From the NCBI RefSeq assembly GCF_000143535.2, contig NC_037315.1, positions 1,550,001-1,614,000 on the forward strand: a stretch of DNA of 64,000 nucleotides, read 5' to 3'. The notes below the pieces were generated by a model. The model was given only the letters and a program-made list of their open reading frames with translations, was not told the DNA's origin and did not search any database. The translations under genes and the position numbers were made by a program. Source of the DNA: Botrytis cinerea B05.10. Lineage: Eukaryota; Ascomycota; Leotiomycetes; Helotiales; Sclerotiniaceae. Positions 20,641 through 31,700 of the stretch are shown here, in pieces (the first letter of the stretch is position 1; each line of letters opens with the position of its first letter).

Positions 20641-22412
20641 AGGCAATACTGTGATTTTGGAATTAATCGTTGATAACTTAAACTCTAGAAGCATGGATGG
20701 CAGAGAGTAGGTAGAGAATCTCTGGTATTCTACTGGTCTTTAACTTGGCTTTGGGTTTAACGTTATTATCACTCAATCTTATTATTTTTGAGAGCATTGT
20801 TCTTTTGAACATCCATTGTCTGTTGATGGACATACAATGCAGTCAAAACTTTTTTATTATGAGCCACCGGTTTCTCTGGTGAGGCCTTATGTTTCTTGAT
20901 GACTTTCCTGCGTGTAGACACACTTGATGGTAGGTGGCTTTCGATCGTCGAATTGTGAAATATTCTTTGGTGGTATCTCTTCGGTTTGGAGGCTTCAATT
21001 ACCACCTCGATAATATTGATTTTTCAGTAGTAGGATGTTTAACTTCAATGACTTTATGGAACTATGAAGCATAGATAAAGGCGGTCTGTAAGAGCCAAGA
21101 GTAGTAGTGAATTCGATACTGCTGTAATGTAATTCTGCAATACGAGCGAATGCATGCACGTGAGTATAGTAGCGCAATAGCGCACAAGCGTATTGCATCT
21201 GACTCCTAAAGCTCTAGACCTAGGATAGAATACACACAACATCAATCAATATTTTGAATCAATTATGAAGGCATCGTAGTCACCACAGAGGTGATACCAA
21301 TAGGTATTGTAACATACATCAATGAATTGACCTTAAAACAAAGTACAAGGGGCAAAACATGAGACTTAGTATCAAATGTACTATACTGAGACTATAGATA
21401 AGTCGTACCTCCGAATTGTTGAAAAGTATTCATTCAGCGATTAGAACAGAATATAACTTACATATTACCCCATGGCCAATCATTCAATAAGAAAATACAA
21501 CTACTTAGTAACAGTGCGGAGATGTTCAGTAGTAGGCTGCGTAATTAGTACTGCGGGGCGAATAATGATCTTGAAGAATAATCCACATATTATCTATCAA
21601 TAGAGCGAGTAGATAGAGTGGATATCTGAATAAATAACGTATAAAGTATTTACAGATTCGTTATAGATATCCACTACCTGTCTACGTATTATTTAAAGTT
21701 AGCATGAAATTAAAGATTAACTTCTCGTATAAACTTGAAGCTCTTCTCAAATTATTCCATAGCCCAAATAGTGATTTAGCTTCGATTTAGATTTACAATG
21801 TATAAGATAAGTTATATAAAGCAGATAACCATAAAATCGTAACAAATCATTCGTTTAAGGAATAACCTGTGTAGTGGATTATCTGTAGAGTACCTATGAG
21901 TTCAGACAATTTTTACGCAGCGTATTCGGTAGTTACTCCAGCCACACTAAACTGGCGTCACTATCAAATCTTAAAATTTCCGTCTTCACATTGTATACAA
22001 TATGTATAATCTAATGCGTAGCAACACAGAAAAAGTGATCAAACATTTCAGTCTACAGTATCCTGGAGAGAAATACTTGTTGTTTTCAAAGATGCCGTAC
22101 CCTCTCCCCTCTCTTGGACGAACACCGTATCATTAACGAGCAGATATCCTCGTTACCGAACCTCTCGCTTATGATCGCGTACGGTTTCGCAAGTCTTTAT
22201 ATTCTCAAATATGGCCTGCAAATAAAAAACAGACTGGATCGCATTGAACCACAATATACTTCTCCCTGGCTTAAAATTTTCAATTTCGACTTCAAACCTA
22301 GAGTTCAAACTTTAGTCACTCAACATCGATTATTTTAGATCACCCAGTCATACCAAAACAATACGTCTCTCTTTTTTTAATACACAAAAGAGTTATAATA
22401 GACAACGACAAC
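20641..22412. other. AT-rich intergenic region with duplicated flank and an inverted repeat
   Basis: No supportable gene. It holds the stretch at about 21190-21300 that resembles 7660-7770 and a hairpin-forming inverted repeat at 21609-21685. The open frame at 22114-22338 has no recognisable domain. Confidence 0.45.
21609..21685. repeat. Imperfect inverted repeat, arms ~27-31 bp
   Basis: GTAGATAGAGTGGATATCTG... at 21609-21639 is matched by the reverse complement of CGTTATAGATATCCACTACC... at 21659-21685. The core GTGGATATCT and end TAACG are conserved in both arms. The 19-nt spacer is AT-rich. It may be the core of a small foldback element, with no coding content. Confidence 0.55.
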
Positions 22413-23257
22413 ATGAAGGGGATTGTGGGAAAAAAGAAGTCTAACGACAGAGACGAAATAAGACAGATTTCTGAGAGCAAAAATAATGAAATGTTTAGAC
22501 CCCATCGTCGAGGTGAGCATTCAAACTATAGTAGACATAAGAGATAACTAACGTCATTCTAGAAGCTAGCCTTCACCTAATAGATCTCCCCTTGGACATC
22601 ATCAACCTCATCGCAGACAACATACCACCAAGTTCCATTGTTCTCCTTGGACTGACCTGCCATGTATTCTATTCTCTCTTCTCCAAACAGATTTCCGAGA
22701 CAGCATTGAACGCCCCAATTTGGAGTCTACCCATAGACTCAGAGCAATCCAAAGCAACCTCGGTAAATAAAATCAAACTTCAGCTACACCATGTACTCCA
22801 ACATTGGAGTGGATTATCCGGCTACAAATACTTCAACACGGCTGATCTGTATAGATTGCAAAATCCTGCTCCAGTAGCAGAAAAGACGAACTCGACGGAC
22901 AATAATGTTTTCTCGCTAATCCGCGCTGCGATGAATATTTTGACAGCCCTTGACGATACTATACGTTATTTGAAAGAGGTCGAATTTGGCGCTCTAACAG
23001 ACAGACAATGGAAGATTCGAAACTCGACGAAATTAGCCGGGGGATTTTTCTTCAAATGTCCCCAGCCTGATGGAAACAACACGTACCTTTGGAATAATTT
23101 ACCGGAGGATGAACGCCTGGAAATCAGGGAGTTGATGCAGTCGTGGTCTCCTAGTGTGGAATCATTGAAACATGAGTTCAACTTGCACAGACGACTCCGC
23201 TGGTCGCAAGATATGATGTCCAAATATGCTGAGTGGAGGGAATTGATAGGTTTTTGA
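22413..23257 (+). CDS. F-box-like protein (intact family member)
   Basis: Exon 1 22413..22512 (MKGIVGKKKSNDRDEIRQ...), intron 22513..22562 (GTGAGC...CTAG, phase 1), exon 2 22563..23257, giving 264 aa. The F-box-like segment opens exon 2: L-I-D-L-P-L-D-I-I-N-L-I-A-D-N-I-P-P-S-S-I-V-L-L-G-L-T-C-H. The C-terminus K-Y-A-E-W-R-E-L-I-G-F is the family signature. The first exon is 100 nt, against 103 nt in the two members at 7292 and 9761. The long exon has no stops. Role as an SCF substrate adaptor is inferred from the F-box. The rest of the protein matches nothing else I recognise. Confidence 0.72.
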
Positions 23258-24937
23258 TTAAGGGTCTGGTCACCCTATAATCCCTACGGGTTCTGATACT
23301 GAGATATGTTGCTGGAAGTCTCCTAGAATGAAGCTTTTCGCTATAGACTATGGACAAGCTACCTAGTACATCTTTCGTTCATATCTTCTTTGCTTTCTCG
23401 ACATTACAAAATTGGTCAATCGAGGGTGAATTCACACCAATGCAAATCAAAAATAAAGAAATAAAAAAATTGCATCTCAAAACAGTGCCAGAAGCCCAAT
23501 AGCAAAATCATTGTAATAATCCTTTCTCAAGAGAAAAATTACAAAGGGATGACTACCAACACCGAATAAGCCTGAATGAACTCGCTCTCTTCTCCTATGG
23601 CTTCCAGGTCATTATGCTTATCTACTAAGATCGGGTAAAGACAATTACAATCCAAAATAAATCTCATCCCGTGATTGCTTTTATTTTCTGTGCATAAAGT
23701 GACGTGTTTAACAAAATATATCTGTGCAAACTGTTCTGTTCCGTGGCTCCAGAAATTCCTTGAGTTCGAACTGATATTCCAAATCTCTGAGCAGTGAAAA
23801 AAAATAAAAAATATGGCCATTATCTTTATTGTAAACTTGGAGATAAACCGTGCCAATGTTGAAGCATCTTTAATGGCCCATTCACGAACCCTTCATATTC
23901 CTCCAAATTCGCAAGTGCGAGTTCTTTCCCATTTTCCCAGCGAAACTTTCAAAGCTTCTTTTAATTCCCAATTCCTGTCTGTCTGTCTGTCTCACCCGCT
24001 ACAGACCAAAATCACAATGTCCCCCCTACCCCATATTATCTAAAGCATAGACAAATCCACCAGCTGAAATCCACCAACGAGAAGTCTCGAATCCGCACTC
24101 TACTTCTCCAGAAGATCTCTCACGCGAACTTTCATCTTTCCCAATTCCACGCCTTGGAACGGAAATATTGAGATCCAGATGCAACTTCACCTACCCTACA
24201 CATACCCATGACCGCATCCAAACACTATGATATATACGCATTCAAGCTTCCTTCCACAATCTAAAATCATCAATATCCATCCATCTAGAAAACTCTTCCT
24301 AGCTTTCCAACACATCACATGTTCATCGCCATCGACTCTTAATTAACCCTCCCCCCTTCCCCTCATCACATTCCCAACATCACAAGACAAGAGCTAAATA
24401 TCCCAAACTTAGTTGCGTTCATTCCGAACGAGAGTTTTCCACGTGAGGAACATCAAAGCAAATTCGACAGCTGACGATCCGATCTGATACGTATGACTGG
24501 ATGGATCTAGGTTTGGGTTTTGCTTTTGCATGTAGATGATGGATGGTATGATATGGTATGGTATGGTATGGTATGGTATCGTATGGTCATGTAGATCGAG
24601 GTGAAGTATATCTATCCATCATACACAAGCTCGAGCTCTGCGGTCGAAATTGGAGAGATGAGAGAGATAATATAAATAAAATACACACCAGCCAAAAGAA
24701 AATAAAAGAAAAAAATGAGCACAATCGCCATTTACAGTTATTAATAAGTCGGCAATTCACTCAATAGGGAAATATCCAGCGAACAGCATGCATCACGCAA
24801 TCAAAGCACGCGGCCCTCATCTCCATCCCCCTCCCCCATCCAACCCCACTCCGCCAAACTTCACACTCCACCAATGAAGAATCATTGGATAATCGGATTC
24901 TCACCATCTCCAACAACACAAACACACAAAACCCCAA
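23258..24937. other. Intergenic, no gene seen; short tandem repeats
   Basis: About 1.7 kb with pyrimidine-rich stretches and a GTATG pentanucleotide array at 24544-24588. The minus-strand frame at 23539-23856 has no recognisable domain. Confidence 0.45.
24544..24588. repeat. (GTATG)n microsatellite
   Basis: About seven near-perfect copies of a five-base unit (GGTAT/GTATG) in tandem, with one variant unit near the start and one near the end. Confidence 0.8.
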
Positions 24938-25052
24938 GCGGCTTTAGCTCACTTGGGAGAGCGCCAGACTGAAGTCCACTTCTGTTTCTATTCGAGCATC
25001 ATGCGATGTCGAGTTTATCTGGAGGCACTGTGTTCGATCCACAGAAGCCGCA
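24938..25052 (+). tRNA. tRNA-Phe (GAA) with a 42-nt intron
   Basis: The acceptor stem GCGGCTT (24938-24944) pairs with AAGCCGC (25045-25051) and the discriminator is A at 25052. The D arm is AGCTCACTTGGGAGAGC. The anticodon stem is CCAGA/TCTGG with loop CTGAAGA, giving anticodon GAA. The T arm is CTGTG-TTCGATC-CACAG. The intron 24975-25016 lies between positions 37 and 38, the canonical place for nuclear tRNA introns removed by the Sen endonuclease. The 3' CCA is not encoded, as expected. Confidence 0.95.
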
Positions 25053-25918
25053 TTCTGCGAGTTGAGGAACACCTTGACTGTTATTCATTTTTGTTGGTTT
25101 TTGATTTGATTTTTTGGGGAAGGGAGGGGAGGTGGTGAATGAGAATAAAAGAGGGGTGGATTCTTTTTTATGGAGAGGAGTGTGGAGATCTGTAATGAGG
25201 TGGGTGGATGGATGAGTGGGGAATGGGAATGGGAATGGGAGGGAAGAGAAGGGATGGATTGTTTGTCTAGTTATATTATTATTATCTATTCATTATTACC
25301 TATCTATCTATCTCTCTATCCATCTCTCTACATCATCATCCATCCATCCATCCATCCATCCATCCATCCATCCATCCATCCATCCATCCATCCATCGGCT
25401 TTCGATATTTGAAATAAACATATACATACATACAGATTTTAAAGAGGGACGAAGGACACAAGGAAGAAGAAGTAATAAAAGATATCAAACAAAATTATGA
25501 ATGAGTAGGTAGACTCAGTTCAGTTCAGTTCCAATTCCCAAACACGTCTGCTAGAGATCTAGCCAACATTTCCACATTCTTTTATTAATTACAAGTTCGT
25601 TCTTGTATCTAGTAACAAAAAGAAAGAAAGACACGAAAGACAATATCGGAGTGTAGGAAGAGTTAGTATAGCTATATATACAGGAAAGATTTAATATGCA
25701 CATATCCATTTCTAACGGAGAAGAACTCTACTCAGAATAGATAGATAGATAGCATTCTCGAACCAACAGTGCCATTTCGTGAGGCTTTATTCATTAAAAG
25801 GTATATCTCATCTACTACGATAACAACAACAACAACAACAATAATGGTACAATTGCTTTCCTCATCTCCATGCATTCGACATCGCGTTAGGTCATGTATC
25901 TCAATAACAACCGAACCT
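25053..25918. other. Intergenic with G-rich then (CATC)n low-complexity DNA
   Basis: Downstream of the tRNA, GGGAATG/GGATG-rich DNA leads into the (CATC)n array. An (AAC)n tract lies near 25825. No gene is supportable: the open frames over the array encode only Pro-Ser-Ile-His repeats. Confidence 0.55.
25337..25396. repeat. (CATC)n microsatellite
   Basis: About fifteen tandem copies of a four-base CATC/ATCC unit, preceded by TCTATCTATCTC-type repeats. Confidence 0.9.
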
Positions 25919-27061
25919 CTATGCCGCTATTAAGACCCAAAGTCTGTGATGAATGTTAGCTGAATTCCTCTACAAGTCGAGAATAAAAGAGGGGTGATGA
26001 AACTTACAAAAAGAAAATCATAAGAACGCCAAACATCTTAGCAACCAACCAGCGATTACCAGATACCCTCGACCAATATTTCAGTAGTTCTCTCTGAGCC
26101 CCTTCCACATTATCCACCACATCTTCTGTATTCGCATCGATTCTTTGAATCATTTCACTCTGTTCCGAAACCATCGTTGCTAATTGTCCAAAAATCCCTC
26201 CGAGTTCATTAATCGTCCTCTCGATGGCTTCTATAGCTTCTCCTCTCTGATGAATATATTCATTTTGCGGTTGCGCCTCCTCCATCATCAACAACTGTTG
26301 ATCACCCACGGGATTCAAACTTAACAAATCCTGGCCCGGGCCCGGACTTCCTCTCGTCGGCGTACTATACAGCGGACTCGCGGATTGGGAAATATTCGGC
26401 TGGACATGCGACGAGACTGACGAAACGAAATTCTCGGTGCGGGAACGCGAGGCTTGGATATTCTTGGTGCGCACTTCGAGGACGTCTTTAAAATTTACGG
26501 ATACGTCGGTGAGTTTTCCTTGCAGCATGAAGACGACATTTTTGTTGTGTTCGCCTTCTTGATCGGCTTTGGGATGTTGAGCGCGCGTGAGACTTTGGAG
26601 ACTTGAGATTTGTTGGTTGAGCGAGGAGAGATCTTGCTTGATTATGAATGTGAGTTCGTTGATTTCGACGGGTCGGTCGTCGAAGAGAGTTTTGCGTTTC
26701 GCCACTATGTCGTCGGTATATTAGTATTTAATTCTTTGCCCCATATCATATCGTCCCTTCATCGTCCAAGACTCCTTCCAGACCCCAAAAGAAAAATGCA
26801 TCTCATCTTACACTCGGCCAACTTTTGTAATTTCTCCATGGTCCCCGTTATCCCTCTCCCAATCTCGGCCGCCTTCCGCGCAAATTCCGATCTCCGCGGT
26901 TTGCCATGTGCATTCGCATCGCCATTTGCAGCGGCCTTTTGAGAATCGGATAGAAGGGACTGTCTCTGGGCGCCTGCTTTCGACGAGGCTTGTCTCTTTT
27001 GCACTTGTGTCAGGACGGATCGGAACTCGTTTGTTCGATCTTGTATCGATGCGACGGCCAT
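25919..27061 (-). CDS. SED5: Sed5/syntaxin-5 Golgi Qa-SNARE
   Basis: Golgi t-SNARE needed for ER-to-Golgi and intra-Golgi fusion. Exons 27061..26812, 26704..26008, 25943..25919 give 323 aa. The N-terminus M-A-V-A-S-I-Q-D-R-T-N-E-F is the conserved Sly1-binding-type peptide of Sed5 proteins. It is followed by the Habc bundle (F-A-R-K-A-A-E-I-G-R-G-I, L-F-D-D-R-P-V-E-I-N-E-L-T-F-I-I-K-Q-D). A Ser/Pro linker leads to the SNARE motif (R-G-E-A-I-E-A-I-E-R-T-I-N-E-L-G-G-I-F-G-Q-L) whose central glutamine lies in S-E-Q-S-E-M-I-Q. The C-terminal TM anchor (M-F-G-V-L-M-I-F-F-L-L-W-V-L-I-A-A) is completed only after the second intron. A short 25-nt last exon carries the end of the anchor and the stop. 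Confidence 0.95.
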
Positions 27062-28722
27062 CGCGATGGTTTGCGTGGATGGATGTATGTGTGGAATCGT
27101 TTCGCAAGGGGTTTCGGCGATTGACCAGATGTATTGGTGGGTTCAGCGCAGAATTCTTCTCCTTTGTTCGCGGGTTGCGATGAGAGGTGGTTGAGTGTTT
27201 GGGAATCTTTGTGATGGCAATTGTGGTTGTGGTGTAGACCCTTGAGGCGGCAGGTAATTTAATAAATATCTTTGGGAATTGTACAGGATGTTGAATGTTA
27301 AAAGCAGTGGTGTGGTTTTTATGTGAAGGAGTATTTAGATTGAAGTGATTTCTGCATTAAAGGGTATAAAAGGTGTAAAGGGTGTTTTATTTTGTTTTGT
27401 TTTGTTTTGTTGATTGAAGTCGTTGGTTGTATGGAAGGATAATTAATGCCAGAGAATAGGACAGCTGGTGTTTCGGCTTCTTGATTCTCTTGCTTCAGCG
27501 TTTGTTTACTCCTGAAAATTCTTGGTGTTCCATCAACCCTGACCCCCAGCAGTGAAAGGCTCAAGATCTGTCCCCCCACCGGTTGTGTCTGTGCCAATCT
27601 GGATATCTATCTATCTATCTGCGTTGTATTACGCTCGCCGCCCTGCACATTTATTTTAGGATAAAAATAAAAAAAGCTTTCCATGTCCTCTGCATCCCTC
27701 CATACCATTCGTTCGTCATCGGCACATCGTCTGTAGACGTTGTGGCTGAGTTCCAACGCAACGCTTGTCTGTGGGTATACGGGCAGAGCATCCATCGTCG
27801 TATCATCGTCTGGTGATCCTATGCAGCAGTGAGTACTGACGATCAACGATCACTCCTCCACAGTCTACGCATTCAGCATGCATCGACGAGGAGATGAATG
27901 AAGAAAAGGACTCCCTCCCTCCGTGAAGATGTACTTATTACTCATTTGGCCCAGAGCACAATGTGTCAGGTTATCCCCTCCACGTTTGTAAGGAAGGTAT
28001 CGAGGACATACTATTGTCACTTACATACACGAATACTAGCGAGGTGTATATATACACATGCACACATATCGTACATACTGGCTCTCACTTGTCACCCACA
28101 TCATCCATTGAATGTCTGGAAGTCCCCAACTCATAACGTGTAATCATCCATCTTCATGTCGTCGCACCGTAATGGAATAGTCTCATCGTTTCACCGTTTC
28201 ACCCCTTCATCCTCTCGTCATATTAAATCCACGCACCGGTAGCCGTCTTTGTACTAGGTGCCTCTGACTTCATCCAGAACCCCTTACCCCATCCTCATTC
28301 CAAGAAACCGGGGGGGGAAGCAATCAATCACGCAGCAGCCACAGCATTCATCTGAACTTCTGAAGATTTCCGATAATCAAAAAGTCGTATCTGATCCACT
28401 CCCTCACCACTCACCACTCACCACTCACTCACTAATACCTCCTCTCCTCAAATTCCCTCATCCTCCTACTGATAATAAAATCCTCCGTCAACAAACAATA
28501 AATCGACATCTTGTCTTGCCACCCTCGATCTCCTCTCAATCACTCAAAACATCCACCTTCCATCATCCATCATATTTCATGGTCAAAAATATGATTCTCC
28601 CGTGGATCGCGAAGAATTAATGTTTGTTGTCGCATCATGGCAAGGCCATACATCAATACCTCGGACAAGAATGGGTCATTATTGTAAGCTGTTGTAACTC
28701 CCTTTCGCAATTCTCACAGGTC
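27062..28722. other. Divergent promoter region between SED5 (-) and the long disordered ORF (+)
   Basis: About 1.7 kb of non-coding DNA. A CTCACCACTCACCACTCACC tract lies near 28400, and long pyrimidine-rich leader-like sequence (CCTCCTCTCCTC, CACCCTCGATCTCC) leads up to the + strand gene. A GTAAGC...CTCACAG intron at about 28684-28719 would fit a spliced 5' leader. Confidence 0.45.
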
Positions 28723-31700
28723 ATGCAGAACCGGGCTAAATCATCCATCACCAGGAATCCTATGTCTGGAGGTGCAAATACTCCCATCTCCTACAGAGCG
28801 AACGTGAACCGACAAAAGACAAAGAAATGGGCCGAGGCAAAGAAGATAGATTATGGAGGGGACGACTGGGGAGACGACGATGAATATGACCCTTACGATG
28901 CATATGGGAATGAGCCCGAACCAGCACCCGCACCAATATCTAAACCTACAGGTCTACGTCAACCAGGGCAAAACCTTGCTGGTGCGAGGGGAATGTCCCA
29001 GGATCGAAGCCAGAAGAGTTATGGCAATCTCCCATCAGCTTCTGCTGGCAGCGCATTGAACAGAAGAAATTCCTTCGAAGCCGACGATGAGACGAGGCAC
29101 TTTTCGAATGCAACCGTTCGGCAAGAATCGCCACTACCTACCTCCCCACCTCACTCTGCCGATTCCTCAACAGTTGCCGCAACTCGGTTTTCTCAAATGG
29201 GCGTGGGAGGTATAAAGCATACACGCGACCCGAGTGGCCCCCCAACTTTACATATATCTACGCAGCAGTCATCTCCTACAGGGTTACGAAAACCTTCCTT
29301 GTCTGCTAATCCCGTGCCACCCGAATCTTCCTTTAACAACGAAGACATTTCTCTGCCCCCTCGCACTAACACTAATGATTCGTCGGTCTTGTCGGTTGGT
29401 TCAGTCAATACACCAAGCGATTATGGAACTTCGAAGGATTTTTCCCCGTCTGCAGTACCGGCCCCATTATCTATGCGGCCTGCACCCGCCCCTCAAAGCG
29501 CAACCAGTGCAGCTCCAACTACCAAGTTTCCTGCACGAAAGAGCAGTCTGAGTACCGCGGGAACAGAAGCTCAACGAATTTACCAAAAATCCCAAGAAAC
29601 TGTAGCTCAATCATTCCCAACGACTTCCAGACCTTCACCTTCCCCTGGCTCTGCAGATCGGTCTGCAACCACCCCAGGTGCGTCAAATATTAAACCTTTA
29701 CCATTTATCAGGCCTGCGGATATTTATCGTCGAATTGAAGAGGAAAAACAAGAAAGGGAGCGGGCATCGTTAGATTCAGTCAGACCTAGCATGGACTCAC
29801 TTGGAATGGAAAGGTCGAGTGACATGTCACATTCACTAGGCAAAGGGTCTGTCCGTGAAAGGTCGAGTTCTGATAGTTTAGGACCTGGAAATCGTGGAAA
29901 ATATAGTATGGGTGATGAAGGCTTGGAATCTGGAAGACGTTTGATGCCAATTTTAGAACCTGTTAAAGAACGAAAGAGTGAATACGGCTTCGATGGGTTT
30001 AATGCTAATGAAATTCCATCACCAGCCCAAGAGATTATAAATTCTCCAACCGAGCCTAACACTACAAGTCCCACGCTCCCGGACTTGCATCGAATTTCCG
30101 GATTTGGTTCTGACTTCTTTTCTCGATCAACGAATGACAGTGCCCCCGTTCCTCCAACCGAAACCATATCAGAATTACCAGAGCAAACGTCCCCGGGAAA
30201 TTCTAACCAGCCAGGAGATACCTCTCTTCGGAGTCAACCCTCCTTCGGATTCAAGTCTGTTGTCAACCAAGCCTTTGATAGCAAGGACGATAACTCGGTT
30301 CCTCCAACACCAGTTTCTAAGACTGAAGGTAATGTAAAGAGATCTGATAGTGAAAGCACCGGGACAGCCGGAATTAGCCCCATCATGAGTCGTGGTCCAA
30401 GCACTATGGACAACCGCGATCGTGACATGTCAACACCTGCTATCATGGAGCAAATTGAACCTGTCTCTCCACGTCTTCAAGCGATGTCACATGAAAGCGA
30501 TCAGCAGATAATTCCTCCAACTTTTATTCCAGGCCATCGACGCGATATTAGTACTCCAAGTCCGGGTAATAGCCCCGCCCGAACACCAGATCTCGGTAAC
30601 GCTTCCAAAAGAATATCAATGGGAGAACAAGCCTGGATATCATCCGTAACTCCTACCTCTCCCACCGAAGGGAACGATCAGGATGCTGATCCAGAACCCG
30701 CACGTCCGAGCCTCGATCGCGATGTGAGTTTTCGCCCTCAAATTCCAGGTGGATGGCAGTCATATACGACCACTGCAACTACTAGCACTGTTCAACCAGA
30801 GACACCTCGGTCACCGTCTCCTCAGGTGCCAAGTGATCCAGTTCAAGCTTTAGCAACGGAAGATTTAACACCTACTACGACTAAACATTCTCTTCCGGAG
30901 TCATCTCTGGAAGCAGCACGTGTTACGCTCGGTGTCAAATCTGACTCTATGCCAACACCTGATCCAAATGGAAATGTACATTCTGCTATGACGCCGCATC
31001 CTGAATTAATACCTAGTCTAGAAAAGGCTTCTCCTGAAGCTCAACTGCGTCCTGACTATGTCGATCAACCCAGCCCCCCAGATTCTTCATCTATACCACC
31101 AATCAAAGACAACTTAGTCTCTAGTGAAGAACCCGCGTCGGAAACTCTCTTGGAGCCAACTATGGACTTCCACTCGAATACAGCAAATGATTTTAGTGCT
31201 AATGAACTCTTTCTTCCACCTTTGCGACCGCAGGTTTTGCCAACCCTGAGCACTGACACTGGACCTTTGGACGAAGAAAATGATAGACTCCGGAAAGACA
31301 TAGTCAAAAGTCTATCCCCGCGCCCATCACAATCAGAAAAAGTTCACGAAAACTTGCGTGAAAGACCAGTCTCCGATAATATGGATGAATCGCGCGAGAG
31401 CACATACTTAACGGATGTGTATGATGACTACTGGAATGATATAGGCGACGAAGATAACTCGTCCCCAATAGCAACATCATCTCCCGGCAAGCTACAAGCG
31501 GAGCAAGCCATCCCAGCAGATATGCCTGAAATTCGACCCCTCAGCTCTCATCGAATGTCAAAGCATCAAGCTCGTCCACCTTTACCGACTCGTTTCTCTT
31601 GGGAAAAAGGTATGGAGAGCGTACCTCCAACTGATACTAGTATGCCTGAATCACCAGCAAATCAAGTTGAGCTTCCCGTGGAGGAAGTCGATGCACCAAT

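Noticed and set aside
25170..25500. Open frames of 80-94 codons over the CATC array
   Set aside because: They encode Pro-Ser-Ile-His repeats from a four-base microsatellite and lack any other coding signal.
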